Source: Janibacter sp. CX7 (lineage in GTDB: Bacteria > Actinomycetota > Actinomycetes > Actinomycetales > Dermatophilaceae). Taken from it: 64,000 nucleotides of DNA. The position numbers and the translations under genes are program-made. The stretch's first letter is position 1, and every line of letters begins with the position of its first letter. Shown here piece by piece: positions 35,883 through 46,468 of this stretch. The notes below the pieces were generated by a model. The model worked only from the letters and a program-made list of their open reading frames with translations, was not told where the DNA came from and ran no database searches. The stretch lies in contig NZ_CP101464.1 of the NCBI RefSeq assembly GCF_024362365.1, forward strand, positions 682,001 through 746,000, written 5' to 3'.

Positions 35883-37582
35883 GTGCACTGTCCGGACCGG
35901 CCCAGGCGGTGCGGTCCGCCGTCCGCGACGCGACCGCGGGGCCGCGTGCCCGGCGCGAGGAGAGCAGGCGGCGTGCCCGGGTCATGGCCCCGGCCGCCGG
36001 GGAGCGACGCTCCCACGAGCGGCTGCGCGTCGAGGTGCACGCCTCGGAGCGGGTGCGCGCCGGCCTGGCCGGTCAGTGGCTGATCACCGACGAGGACCCC
36101 GAGGCGGTGCTCGTCGAGGTCGACGCGCGCTCGGCGGTGACCGTGGCGGCGCCCTTCGCCCGGCAGCGTGCCGCCGTCGCAGGGGTCGAGGTGCCGGTCA
36201 TCGTCTGGGTGACGAGCAGCGCCCGGGTCGTCGCCGACGACGTCGCGCGGCTCGTCGAGGGCGTCACCGCGCCCGTGCACATCCACGTCGACGACGCCGC
36301 GAGCGTGCCCGAGTGGGCCGCCGCACTGGGGCGCGAGGTGCGCCACCTCGCGCCCGCCGTCGACCACACCGTCCACGCACCCTCGGTCGTCGGCTCCACC
36401 GCACGGCGGGAGCAGGTCGTCGCCCTCGTCGGTGACGCCGACGTCGACCTCGAGCGACTGGCGCCCGTGCAGCCGCAGCGGCTCGACGTCGTCGGGGGTG
36501 ACGACGCGGCGAGCGAGCTGCCGGGCGACCGCCCCGTCCTCGGGCGCTACCGCGCGGCCGCCCTCGTCGCCGATCGACCCCTGACCCCCTGGCTCGCCCT
36601 CGAGGCCGCCGCCGCCGGCACGGCCCTCGTCGGCACCGGCCCCACGATCGAGCGGCTGCCCGACGAGCTGGCCGACCGTGCCTGCCGCGTTGAGGACGAC
36701 ACCCAGCTGGCGCTGCAGGTGCGCGCCCACCTGTGGCAGGACGAGCTCGTCGAGCGGGTCGCCCTGCCGGCCGCCCGCGTCGTGCGGGGCGGGCACACCT
36801 TCGCCCACCGGGCCGCCGACCTCGAGGCCCTCGTCGGACGCTCCCGCGACCTGCGGGAGGCGACGGGCGCTCCCTTCGACCGGAGCGTGAGCGCGGTCAT
36901 CTCGACCAACCGGGCCCACGAGCTCGACACCGTCGCCGACAACATGGCCCGGCAGTCGCTGCGCGAGAGCGGCGAGCTGCAGGTCGTCCTCGTCCTCCAC
37001 GGGCTCGACGTCGACGTCGCCGAGGTGGAGGCGCGCTTCCGCGAGCGAGGCATCGACCAGCTCGTCGTCGTGCCCGCCGACGCCTCGCTCACGCTCGGCG
37101 CCTGCCTCAACCTCGGCATCGACGCCAGCGACGGCGCGCACGTGGCGAAGATCGACGACGACAACTTCTACGGTCGCCACTACCTGCTCGACCTCGTCGA
37201 CGCCGTCGACTACTCCGGGGCGGGGATCGCGGGCAAGTGGGCGCACTACACGTGGCTGCGCAGCACCGGCGCCGTGATCCTGCGCTTCCCCAAGAGCGAG
37301 CACCGCTACGAGCGGCTCGTGCAGGGCGGCTCGATCCTCATGCGTGGTGAGGTGGCGCGGGGGCTGCGATTTTCCGACCTGCCGCGGGCGGTCGACACCG
37401 ACCTGCTCAACCGCGCGCAGGCTGCGGGGGTGCGGACCTACTCGGCCGACCGGTTCAACTTCGTGAGCATCCGGGGCACCGACCGGCACGCCCACACGTG
37501 GACCCTCGAGGACGCGTCCTTCATGAATGCCTCGAGCCGGGTGGTCTTCTACGGCGACCCGCGGGAGCAGGTCGAGGTCTGA
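35879..37582 (+). CDS. GT2-like glycosyltransferase
   Basis: 567 aa. Residues ~30-330 have weak similarity to the C-terminal region of the preceding protein (RYRAAALVADRPLTPWLALEAAAAG looks like a GT-B-like sugar-nucleotide part). Residues ~335-560 form a GT-A-type domain: VSAVISTNRAHELDTVADNM, LNLGIDASDGAHVAKIDDDNFYG with the DDD metal site, and VQGGSILMRGEVARGLRFSD. Coupled by ATGA overlap to the upstream enzyme, and convergent with the GT4 gene 6 bases downstream. Likely works on the same surface glycan. Confidence 0.78.
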   Translation: MSALSGPAQAVRSAVRDATAGPRARREESRRRARVMAPAAGERRSHERLRVEVHASERVRAGLAGQWLITDEDPEAVLVEVDARSAVTVAAPFARQRAAVAGVEVPVIVWVTSSARVVADDVARLVEGVTAPVHIHVDDAASVPEWAAALGREVRHLAPAVDHTVHAPSVVGSTARREQVVALVGDADVDLERLAPVQPQRLDVVGGDDAASELPGDRPVLGRYRAAALVADRPLTPWLALEAAAAGTALVGTGPTIERLPDELADRACRVEDDTQLALQVRAHLWQDELVERVALPAARVVRGGHTFAHRAADLEALVGRSRDLREATGAPFDRSVSAVISTNRAHELDTVADNMARQSLRESGELQVVLVLHGLDVDVAEVEARFRERGIDQLVVVPADASLTLGACLNLGIDASDGAHVAKIDDDNFYGRHYLLDLVDAVDYSGAGIAGKWAHYTWLRSTGAVILRFPKSEHRYERLVQGGSILMRGEVARGLRFSDLPRAVDTDLLNRAQAAGVRTYSADRFNFVSIRGTDRHAHTWTLEDASFMNASSRVVFYGDPREQVEV

Positions 37583-37588
37583 CGCGGG

Positions 37589-39256
37589 TCACTCCCGGGC
37601 GCCGAGCACCTGCTCGTAGACCTGCGCGTAGCGCGGGCCGTTGGCGGCCCAGGAGCGCTCGGCCTCGACCCAGGCACGGCCGGCGGCGGCGAGCTCCGTG
37701 CGACGCTCCGGGTCACCGGCCAGGCGGGCGAGCGCATCGGTCAGCGCGTCGGCGTCCCCGGCGGCGAAGGACTCGCCCCACGCGCCCTCGCCGGTGATCT
37801 CGGTGAGGGCCGGCAGGTCGGAGACGAGCACGGGCAGCCCGGTGGCCATCGCCTCGAAGGGCTTGAGCGGCGTGACGAGCCGGGCCGCCTGCTCGTCGAC
37901 CCGGGGCACGACGAAGACGTCGATGAGGGCGTAGTGGTCGAGGACCTCGTCGTGGGGGACCCGGCCGGTGAAGACGACGGCGTCACCGGCGTCGACCGCG
38001 GCGGCGTGTGCCTCGAGCTCGGCGCGGCGGGTGCCGTCGCCGACGACGAGCGCGACGGCGTCGATGCCACGCTCGCGCAGGGCGACGGCGGCGTCGACGA
38101 GCAGCTCCTGACCCTCGCGGTAGTGGTCGAGGTTTGAGACGTAGCCGAAGACGAAGCGGTCGCGCAGGCCGTACTGGTCGATGAGGTCATCTCGCCGGGG
38201 GCGGGGTGAGAAGGCCTGCGCGTCAACGCCATTCGGCACGACGTGGACGCGGTCGCCGGGCACGCCGCGGCTGATGATGTCGGAGCGCATCGACTCGCTG
38301 AGGGTGATGACGGCGTCGGCGGCGAGCATGCAGCGGGTGTCGGTGTCGCGGCGCCGGCGATAGGTCTCGGCCGACTCGGCCCGGTCGAGGTCCTGGCTCC
38401 AGATCGCCTCGAAGAAGCCGCGGACCTCGTAGACCCACGGGATGTCGAGGGCCTCGGCGACGGCCCGCCCGACGAGTGCGGCCTCGTAGCCGCGGCCACC
38501 CGAGTGCACGTGGAGCAGGTCGGGGGCCTCCTCGGCGACGGCGGGCAGCAGGGCGCTGGCATAGGCGTCGAGATAGCTGTCGACGCGCTCGGTGCCGGGG
38601 ACGTGGTCGCGCAGCAGGTGACGGTGGCGCACCCCGTGGACCATCTCGACGTCGGGTGCGTCGCCGCCCGGGAAGTCGAGCGCCGTGATCGCGACCGGCT
38701 CCATGCCCGCGTCGGTCTGGGCGGCGAGGTTGTAGCGGGTGCGCACGGAGTAGCCGGACTGCCGGTGGGGCAGGGCGATCTTCAGCAGGTGGACGACGCG
38801 GCGCCCGGCTCCGGGCTCGGACCGCTCCTGCAGGGTGCGGGCGGCGGCCACGGCGGCCGGGTCGAGCGAAGGGGACCACGTCGGGTCGGTCTCGCGCAGC
38901 CGGCCGGTGACCTGGTCGAGGGCCGCCGTGAGCCGGGTGCGGGCCGGACCGGCGAAGCGCGGCGTCGCCGCGAGCTCGGCCCGAGTCACCTCCGCCTGCA
39001 GGCTCGGCTCGCCGGCCCGCGAGGAGCTGCGCCGCGCCTGGTCGAGGAATCCGGTGTCCCGACCGAGGGCGTCGAGCTCGGCGCGGACGAGGTCGACGGC
39101 CGCGGCGTGGTCGCGCTGCTCGGTCAGCGCCGCGAGACGGGCGGTGACGGCCGCCGCGCTCGACCCGTCCGAGGCGGTGGGACGGGGACGCAGGCGCTGC
39201 AGGGTCGCGTAGGTCCGGCGGGCGGCGCCGCGGGCGAGGCTCTTGGGGTCACGCAC
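37589..39256 (-). CDS. GT4 family glycosyltransferase
   Basis: 555 aa from GTG 39256; the frame is open further upstream, but TAGGCT lies 7 bases before this GTG, supporting it as a leaderless start. Residues 1-~150 are helical and basic. The GT-B fold covers ~155-550: RRVVHLLKIALPHRQSGYSVRTRY, DLLHVHSGGRGYEAAL, VITLSESMRSDII, VPNGVDAQAFSPRP, YVSNLDHYREGQELLVDAA, VFTGRVPHDEV and the donor motif LKPFEAMATGLPVLVSD. Retaining glycosyltransferase, cytoplasmic or peripheral. Converges with the two GT2 genes, forming a three-enzyme glycan locus. Confidence 0.88.
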   Translation of the reverse strand: MRDPKSLARGAARRTYATLQRLRPRPTASDGSSAAAVTARLAALTEQRDHAAAVDLVRAELDALGRDTGFLDQARRSSSRAGEPSLQAEVTRAELAATPRFAGPARTRLTAALDQVTGRLRETDPTWSPSLDPAAVAAARTLQERSEPGAGRRVVHLLKIALPHRQSGYSVRTRYNLAAQTDAGMEPVAITALDFPGGDAPDVEMVHGVRHRHLLRDHVPGTERVDSYLDAYASALLPAVAEEAPDLLHVHSGGRGYEAALVGRAVAEALDIPWVYEVRGFFEAIWSQDLDRAESAETYRRRRDTDTRCMLAADAVITLSESMRSDIISRGVPGDRVHVVPNGVDAQAFSPRPRRDDLIDQYGLRDRFVFGYVSNLDHYREGQELLVDAAVALRERGIDAVALVVGDGTRRAELEAHAAAVDAGDAVVFTGRVPHDEVLDHYALIDVFVVPRVDEQAARLVTPLKPFEAMATGLPVLVSDLPALTEITGEGAWGESFAAGDADALTDALARLAGDPERRTELAAAGRAWVEAERSWAANGPRYAQVYEQVLGARE

Positions 39257-39263
39257 CCGAGGC

Positions 39264-39269
39264 AGCCTA
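39264..39269 (-). promoter_or_regulatory. -10 box of a leaderless promoter (GT4 gene)
   Basis: TAGGCT on the minus strand, 7 bases before GTG 39256. Confidence 0.55.
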
Positions 39270-39280
39270 GTTCGCCGGGC

Positions 39281-39310
39281 CGAAGGGAGCCGGGAGGCCG
39301 GCCCCCTTCG
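39281..39310 (-). terminator. CGAAGGG-based hairpin after the DEAD-box helicase gene
   Basis: Arms 39281-39293 and 39298-39310, 12 of 13 paired, loop GAGG. It lies 15 bases past the helicase stop and just upstream of the GT4 promoter. Confidence 0.7.
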
Positions 39311-39325
39311 CACCGGAGGAGCTGC

Positions 39326-40873
<1,548 letters not shown>

Positions 40874-41075
40874 GAATCTCTCGATCAGCGTGGACGACGC
40901 ATCGCGCGCCGTGGATGGCACGGGCCGATCGGAGGTGAGTCAAGCGGTCCGCCGCCACGAGGGGCGACCGCGCCGGACGTCTCGTCCGGGGAGAAGGATG
41001 CCGACCGGGCACCGCTGGTCGTCGTCATGCTACCCGCGACCCCCTCCCGGAGCCGAAACGTGGCCGGTGCGCCAC

Positions 41076-41081
41076 TAGGCT
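41076..41081 (+). promoter_or_regulatory. -10 box of a leaderless promoter (ferritin-like gene)
   Basis: TAGGCT 7 bases before ATG 41089, the same arrangement as at the GT4 gene. The rest of the 215-base divergent gap shows nothing else I can support. Confidence 0.55.
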
Positions 41082-41088
41082 GCGACCC

Positions 41089-41790
41089 ATGAGCGAGCAG
41101 GTTCCCCCTTCGTCCACGCCCGAGCTCGGCACCCGCGAGCGCGAGGGGACGATCGAGCTCCTCGGGGTCATCGCCTACGGCGCGATCTCCGGCTTCACGC
41201 GGATGGCGGCGGACTCCGAGATGGCCCGCGACCTCGTCCTCAAGCGGGCGCTGGCGCGCATGGCGGTCCGGGAGTTCCAGAGCCACGAGCAGCTGTGCGA
41301 CCACATCGTCGCCCTCGGCGGCGACCCGGTCGCCGCCATGGCGCCCTTCGAGGACGCCTTCGAGGCCTACCACGCGCGCACCCGCCCGCGTGACCTGCTC
41401 GAGGGCATGGTCAAGGCCTACATCGGCGACGGCATCGCCCGTGACTTCTTCGTCGAGATCTCGCGCTACGTCGACCCCTCCGCCCAGGCGGTCATCGAGC
41501 AGACCGGGGGTCTGCAGGCCGACCGCGACACGATCGTCGACGCGGTGCGTCGCGGCATCAAGCAGGACCCGCGTCGCGGCGGTCCGCTCGCGCTGTGGGG
41601 CCGACGGCTCATGGGCGAGGCCCTGACGCAGGGGCAGGTCGTGGCCGCCCAGCGCGAGGCCCTCAGCGAGCTCGTCCTCGGCCTGAGCCACGACCGCCCC
41701 GGCGCCACCCTCGCGGAGGTCGGTGAGCTCATGCAGCGGCTCACCGACCGGCACCAGCAGCGGATGGCCCGCCTCGGCATGTCCGCCTGA
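41089..41790 (+). CDS. Ferritin-like fold protein
   Basis: 233 aa, all-helical. The arrangement of ELLGVIAYGAISGFTRMA near residue 23, a FQSHEQLCDHI segment (ExxH-like, near 63) and a later FFVEISRY helix fits the ferritin-like/MiaE-related family found at this place in actinobacterial genomes (Rv3210c position, from memory). Metal ligands cannot be confirmed by eye. No signal peptide or membrane segment. Substrate and activity unknown; leaderless promoter upstream. Confidence 0.7.
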   Translation: MSEQVPPSSTPELGTREREGTIELLGVIAYGAISGFTRMAADSEMARDLVLKRALARMAVREFQSHEQLCDHIVALGGDPVAAMAPFEDAFEAYHARTRPRDLLEGMVKAYIGDGIARDFFVEISRYVDPSAQAVIEQTGGLQADRDTIVDAVRRGIKQDPRRGGPLALWGRRLMGEALTQGQVVAAQREALSELVLGLSHDRPGATLAEVGELMQRLTDRHQQRMARLGMSA

Positions 41791-41828
41791 GCGCCGCGTC
41801 CCGAGGGTGACCCGTCCCCACGACATGC

Positions 41829-41867
41829 CGAAGGGGGGTCCCGCCGACTCGGCGGGACCCCCCTTCG
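41829..41867 (+). terminator. CGAAGGG-based bidirectional terminator
   Basis: Perfect 19-base arms (41829-41847 and 41849-41867) around a single C, so the real loop is a few bases wider. It lies between two convergent genes. Confidence 0.88.
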
Positions 41868-41877
41868 TCGTGGTGCG

Positions 41878-42129
41878 TCAGACCTGCTTGCGGCCGGCGA
41901 TCATCCCGTAGAGGACGATCAGGACGGCGGCGACGACGACACCGACGATGACGGCGAGGAAGCTGAAGTCCGTCTTCGTGCCGTTGATCAGGTAGGAGCC
42001 GATCAGCGCGCCCAGGACACCGAGGATGACGGTGACGAGCGTCGAGATGCTCTGCTTGCCCGGCAGGACCAGACGAGCGAGCGCGCCGATGATGGCGCCG
42101 ACGATGACGGTGACGATGATGGTCCACAC
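41878..42129 (-). CDS. GlsB/YeaQ/YmgE family membrane protein
   Basis: 83 aa with three hydrophobic segments (~2-21, 28-48, 55-77). WTIIVTVIVGAIIGALARLVLPGKQ and TVILGVLGALIGSYL are typical of the transglycosylase-associated (GlsB/YeaQ) stress membrane proteins. GAAGGAGTGATTC upstream gives a ribosome-binding site. Function of the family is unknown. Confidence 0.9.
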   Translation of the reverse strand: MWTIIVTVIVGAIIGALARLVLPGKQSISTLVTVILGVLGALIGSYLINGTKTDFSFLAVIVGVVVAAVLIVLYGMIAGRKQV

Positions 42130-42278
42130 AGTGAATCACTCCTTCTGCGTCCGACAGGGGTGAGCGGACGCGCTCAGGCAGCCCGTGCGGGCTTCCGTGA
42201 CCAACATAGACTCCTGAGGCGGGTGGGGCGACTCTCAGGAAGTGACGATTTGGGTGCGGCGACCCGCAGGCCCGGCGA

Positions 42279-42503
42279 TCAGGCGCCGAAACCGACCCGT
42301 CCGCGGCTGGGCTCGCCGACCTCGACGTAGCCGAGGGCGCCGGCCGGGACCATGACGCGACGGCCCTTGTCGTCGGTGAGCACGAGCGCTCCGCCGTCGA
42401 GTGCGGTGCGCACGGCGGCCTCGATCTCCGCCTCGGCGCCGGTCGCCTCGATGACGATCTCGCGGGCGACGTTCTGGATCCCGATCTTGACCTCCACGGT
42501 CAC
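42279..42503 (-). CDS. DUF3107 family protein
   Basis: 74 aa from GTG 42503, with GAAGGAG 7 bases upstream. VEVKIGIQNVAREIVIEA at the N-terminus and VPAGALGYVEVGE at the C-terminus are the family hallmarks; the mycobacterial counterpart (Rv3208A/TB9.4) also follows a TetR gene. A small alpha/beta protein of unknown function, expressed with the upstream TetR gene. Confidence 0.9.
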   Translation of the reverse strand: MTVEVKIGIQNVAREIVIEATGAEAEIEAAVRTALDGGALVLTDDKGRRVMVPAGALGYVEVGEPSRGRVGFGA

Positions 42504-42540
42504 TCCTTCGTTGTCGACGGGTGAGCTCGGGCTCATCGTG

Positions 42541-43203
42541 TCACTCACTCCCGACAGCGGCGGTGCCGGGGTCGTCGGTGGTGCCCATGCGGTTGACGGG
42601 GAAGGAGCCGAGACCGCGCCAGGCGAGGTGGCCGGCGGCCTGCGCGGCGACGTCCTTGGTGAAGTGGGCGCCGTGCGCGAGCCAGGTGCGCGCCATGACC
42701 TGCGCGGCACCGGACATCGCCAGACCGAGCATCTCGGCCAGCTCCTTGGGCAGCGGGGTGTCCTCGGTGATCCGCTGGGTCATCGCCTCGCCGAGCTGCG
42801 CCTCGAGGGCGTCGATCCGGTGACGCACCTGCGGCTCGTTGGTCAGGTCCGACTCGTAGATCAGGCGGAAGGCGCCGCCCTCGTCGGCGACGAAGTCGAA
42901 GTAGGCGCGGACGGTCGCGTAGACCCGCTCCTCGTGGTCGTCGCTCGAGTTGAGCGCCTCGAGCACGAGTGACTCGAGGTGGTCGCACTGGTCGTCGAGG
43001 AGGGCGAGGTAGAGGTCGAGCTTGCCCGGGAAGTGCTGGTAGAGAACGGGCTTGGAGACGCCCGCCTCGTCGGCGATGTCCTCCATCGCGGCGGCGTGGT
43101 AGCCCTTCGAGACGAAGACGGTCAGGGCGGCGCCGAGCAGCTGCGCCCGCCGCTGGGCACGGGGCATCCGCTGGACGCGGGTACCGGTCGCGTGGGAGCT
43201 CAT
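42541..43203 (-). CDS. TetR family transcriptional regulator
   Basis: 220 aa. N-terminal TetR helix-turn-helix: RRAQLLGAALTVFVSKGYHAAAMEDIADEAGVSK (split here as RRAQLLGAALTVFVSKGYHA and MEDIADEAGVSKPVLYQHF), residues ~17-62. The C-terminal ligand domain has FRLIYESDLTNEPQVRHRI. Corresponds by position to Rv3208. Upstream on its strand lies a repeated TGGCTCACCGTGTGGTGAGT segment (43220-43243) containing ACTCACCA-type inverted arms, a likely autoregulatory operator. Confidence 0.9.
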   Translation of the reverse strand: MSSHATGTRVQRMPRAQRRAQLLGAALTVFVSKGYHAAAMEDIADEAGVSKPVLYQHFPGKLDLYLALLDDQCDHLESLVLEALNSSDDHEERVYATVRAYFDFVADEGGAFRLIYESDLTNEPQVRHRIDALEAQLGEAMTQRITEDTPLPKELAEMLGLAMSGAAQVMARTWLAHGAHFTKDVAAQAAGHLAWRGLGSFPVNRMGTTDDPGTAAVGSE

Positions 43204-43219
43204 GGTTCCTCCGGGATGG

Positions 43220-43243
43220 GTGGCTCACCGTGTGGTGAGTCAC
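43220..43243. promoter_or_regulatory. Candidate TetR operator
   Basis: GGCTCACCGTGTGGTGAGTC: CTCACC and GGTGAG arms separated by GTGT, 17 bases upstream of the TetR start and near a TACTGCGCGGTAGT palindrome (43251-43264) that may be a second site or overlap the adnA control region. Confidence 0.5.
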
Positions 43244-43315
43244 AGGATCCTACTGCGCGGTAGTGACAACCTGCGCGCGGGGGAGGCTGTCGGGCCGAGG
43301 TGATGGGATGGCGTC

Positions 43316-46300
43316 GTGGCTGAGGACCTGACGAGCGTGCACCTGCGGCGGCCGACGACGAAGGGGGAGGACGCCCCCCTTCGTCTCGACGAGGACCAGG
43401 CGCGGGCCGTCGCCTCCCGCGCCGACCTCGTGCGGGTCCTCGGTGGTCCCGGCACGGGCAAGACGACGGTCGCCGTCGCCGCCGTCCTCGACCGGGTGCG
43501 GCAGGGGGAGTGCCGGCCCGACGAGGTGCTCCTCGTCGCCGCGACCCGCCTCGGCGCCGCCGAGGCGCGCGACGCCGTCACCGCCGGTCTCACGGGCGCG
43601 ACGACCGAGCCGATGGCCCGCACGATGCAGTCCCTGGGCTTCGCCGTGCTGCGGCAGCAGGCGGTCCTGCTCGGCCAGCCGGCTCCGCGGCTGCTCTCCG
43701 GTGCGGACCAGGACCTCGTGCTCGGCGAGCTGCTCGCCGGCCATCGCGAGTCGGGCCGCGGACCGGCCTGGCCCGACGACCTCGCCGAGGCGCTGACGAC
43801 CCGCGGGTTCCGCGAGGAGCTGCGCGACCTGCTCATGCGGGCCATCGAGCACGGGGTCTCGCCCGACGACCTCGCGACCCTCGGACGCGAGCACGGTCGC
43901 CCCGAGTGGGTCGCCGCCGCCCAGGTCGCCCGTGAGTACGACGAGGTGACGGCACTGTCGCGGCCGGGGGCCTTCGACCCCGCCTGGGTCCTCGCGGCCG
44001 CGGCCGAGCTGCTCGAGGACGACCCCGAGGCGCGCGAGCGGGTGCGCTCGGGGATGCGGGTCGTCGTCGTCGACGACGCCCACGAGCTCACCGCTCCCGC
44101 CGCGCGGCTGCTGCGGGTGCTCACCGGGGCGGGCGTCGACCTCGTCCTCGTCGGCGATCCCGACGCCACGGTCCAGGGATTCCGCGGGGCGGACCCGCAC
44201 CACCTCGTCGACGTCTGGCCCGGGCGCACTGAGGAGACGCACGTCCTCGGTCGCGGGCACCGGCTGCCGCAGGCGGTGCACGAGGCGGCCGCGCGGGTGA
44301 CCCCCAAGATCGCGGCGCTCGGCGGTGGCCGGCAGCGCGAGGCGGCGCCCGCGGCCGGCGGCGGGATCGTCGAGGCGCACGTGCTGCACTCCGGGGCCCA
44401 GGAGGCGGCCTTCGTCGCCCACGAGCTGCGGGCCGCGCACCTGCTCCACGGGGTGCCGTGGCACCGGCTCGCCGTCGTCGTGCGCGGCTCCTCACGGCAG
44501 GCGACGCTGCGCCGGGTCCTCGTTGCTCGCGGCGTGCCCGTGCAGGGCGATGCCCACCGGGTGCCGGTGCGCGACGAGCCGGCGGCACGGCCGCTGCTCC
44601 AGCTGCTCGCGTCCGCGGTCGACCTCGCCCGCGGACGGGTCGAGGCGCTCGACGCGGCCGACGTGCTCGACCTGCTCACCTCGCCGGTCATCGCCGCCGA
44701 CACCGTCGCCGTGCGCCGGCTGCGCCGGGTGCTGCGCCACGAGGAGCTGCTCGCCGGTGGCAAGCGCACGAGCGACGAGCTGCTCGGCGAGCTCGTCCTC
44801 GACACCGAGCGGCTAGCCCACCTCGGCGAGGACGTCGCCCCGCTGCACCGGCTCGCCGTGGCCCTCGCCGCGGGGCGGGCGGCCGCCGTCACGAGCGAGA
44901 CGGGGTGGGCGCCCGGGGTCTCCGCCGAGTCGGTGCTCTGGGCGCTCTGGCAGGCCCTCGGCGTCGCCGACACCTGGCGCGCTGCGGCGCTCGCCGGCGG
45001 CGCCACGGGCGCCCGTCACGACCGGGCGCTCGATGCCGTCGTCGCGCTCTTCGACGCCGCCGCGGCGCACCAGGATGCGCTGCCGGCCTCGGGCCCCGAC
45101 GCCTTCCTCGACGCGGTCGCCGGCCAGGCCGTCGCCGCCGATTCCCTCGCCGCCCGCAGCCCCGACGCCGATGCGGTCGCCCTCGTCACCCCGCAGACGG
45201 CGGCCGGCCACGAGTGGCACACGGTCGTCGTCGCCGGAGTGCAGGAGGGCGTGTGGCCCGACCTGCGGCTGCGCGGATCCCTCCTGGGCTCCGAGCGCCT
45301 CGTCGACGTCGTCACCGGTCGCGACCGCACCGGGGCGGGGGCGGCGACCGCGGTCCGGCACGACGAGACCCGCCTCTTCCACGTCGCGATCACCCGCGCG
45401 AGCGAGCGGGTGATCGTCACCGCAGTGGCCGCCGAGGACGAGCAGCCGTCGGTCTACCTCGACCTCGTCGACCCGCTGCCCGACGACGGCAGCCGACGGG
45501 AGCCGACCCAGGTGCCCGCGCCGCTCGACCTCACCGGCCTCGTCGCCGTGCTCCGGCAGCGACTCGCGAGCCCCGACCCGGGCGAGGTGGCCCGCGCGGT
45601 GGCCCGGCTGGCGCACCTCGCCGACGCCGGGGTGCCGGGCGCCTCGCCGTCGACGTGGTGGGCGCTGCGCGACCTCAGCGACACCCGGTCCGTGCGGGGT
45701 CCGCAGGACCCGGTGAGGGTCAGCCCGTCGAAGGTCGCGCAGTTCGCCGACTGCTCGCTGCGCTGGCTGCTGCAGTCCTCGGGCGGCGACGGGCCGAGCA
45801 GCGTCTCGCAGGAGGTCGGCACCCTCATCCACGACATCGCGCACGAGCTCGGCGACGCGGGTGAGGAGGCCTTCCTCGCCGAGCTCGAGCGGCGCTGGCC
45901 GGAGCTCGGCATGGCGCCCGGGTGGGTGACCGACCAGAAGCTCGAGCGCGCGCGCAGCATGGCACACTGGCTGGCCGACTACCACCGGCGTGCCGAGAGC
46001 GAGGGGTGGCGCCCGGTCGCCACCGAGGTCGGCTTCCGCGTCGAACTCGGTCGGGCGGTGCTCGCCGGCAGCGTCGACCGGCTCGAGGCCGACGCCGACG
46101 GCCGGCTGCGGGTCATCGACTACAAGACCGGCGCCTCGGCACCGACGGCCGCCGAGCTCGCCGAGCACCCCCAGCTCGGGTCCTACCAGGTGGCCATCGC
46201 CGAGAGCGGCTTTGTCGGGCACGGCAGCGAGGGTGCCGGGGCCGCGCTCGTCCACCTCGGCCGGGCCCGCACCTCGCGCAATGCCGTGCAGGAGCAGCAG

Positions 46301-46468
46301 CCGATCGCGAGCAGCGACGAGCCGCGCCACTTCCACGACCTGATCACCGACACCGCCGAGGGGATGGCGGCGGCGACCTTCGTCGCCCAGCCCGAGGACA
46401 ACCGCTGCCGGATCTGCCCGGTGCGCTCGTCCTGCCCCGCCCACGAGGAAGGAGGGCGGCTGCGATGA
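43316..46468 (+). CDS. adnA: AdnA-type helicase-nuclease subunit
   Basis: 1050 aa from GTG 43316; close to mycobacterial AdnA length. The UvrD-like motor has Walker A GGPGTGKTT near residue 43 and a Walker B-like VVVVDDAHEL. The C-terminal RecB-type nuclease has GSVDRLEADADGRLRVIDYKTG-like core (D...D-Y-K) near 930 and a final CRICPVRSSCP cysteine cluster, with an earlier Cys (FADCSLRWLL), an Fe-S arrangement of AddB/AdnA type. With AdnB it resects DNA double-strand breaks. TGGGAT lies 6 bases before the GTG, a leaderless -10 candidate. 43359-43383 contains a CGAAGGG mirror pair. Confidence 0.92.
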   Translation: MAEDLTSVHLRRPTTKGEDAPLRLDEDQARAVASRADLVRVLGGPGTGKTTVAVAAVLDRVRQGECRPDEVLLVAATRLGAAEARDAVTAGLTGATTEPMARTMQSLGFAVLRQQAVLLGQPAPRLLSGADQDLVLGELLAGHRESGRGPAWPDDLAEALTTRGFREELRDLLMRAIEHGVSPDDLATLGREHGRPEWVAAAQVAREYDEVTALSRPGAFDPAWVLAAAAELLEDDPEARERVRSGMRVVVVDDAHELTAPAARLLRVLTGAGVDLVLVGDPDATVQGFRGADPHHLVDVWPGRTEETHVLGRGHRLPQAVHEAAARVTPKIAALGGGRQREAAPAAGGGIVEAHVLHSGAQEAAFVAHELRAAHLLHGVPWHRLAVVVRGSSRQATLRRVLVARGVPVQGDAHRVPVRDEPAARPLLQLLASAVDLARGRVEALDAADVLDLLTSPVIAADTVAVRRLRRVLRHEELLAGGKRTSDELLGELVLDTERLAHLGEDVAPLHRLAVALAAGRAAAVTSETGWAPGVSAESVLWALWQALGVADTWRAAALAGGATGARHDRALDAVVALFDAAAAHQDALPASGPDAFLDAVAGQAVAADSLAARSPDADAVALVTPQTAAGHEWHTVVVAGVQEGVWPDLRLRGSLLGSERLVDVVTGRDRTGAGAATAVRHDETRLFHVAITRASERVIVTAVAAEDEQPSVYLDLVDPLPDDGSRREPTQVPAPLDLTGLVAVLRQRLASPDPGEVARAVARLAHLADAGVPGASPSTWWALRDLSDTRSVRGPQDPVRVSPSKVAQFADCSLRWLLQSSGGDGPSSVSQEVGTLIHDIAHELGDAGEEAFLAELERRWPELGMAPGWVTDQKLERARSMAHWLADYHRRAESEGWRPVATEVGFRVELGRAVLAGSVDRLEADADGRLRVIDYKTGASAPTAAELAEHPQLGSYQVAIAESGFVGHGSEGAGAALVHLGRARTSRNAVQEQQPIASSDEPRHFHDLITDTAEGMAAATFVAQPEDNRCRICPVRSSCPAHEEGGRLR

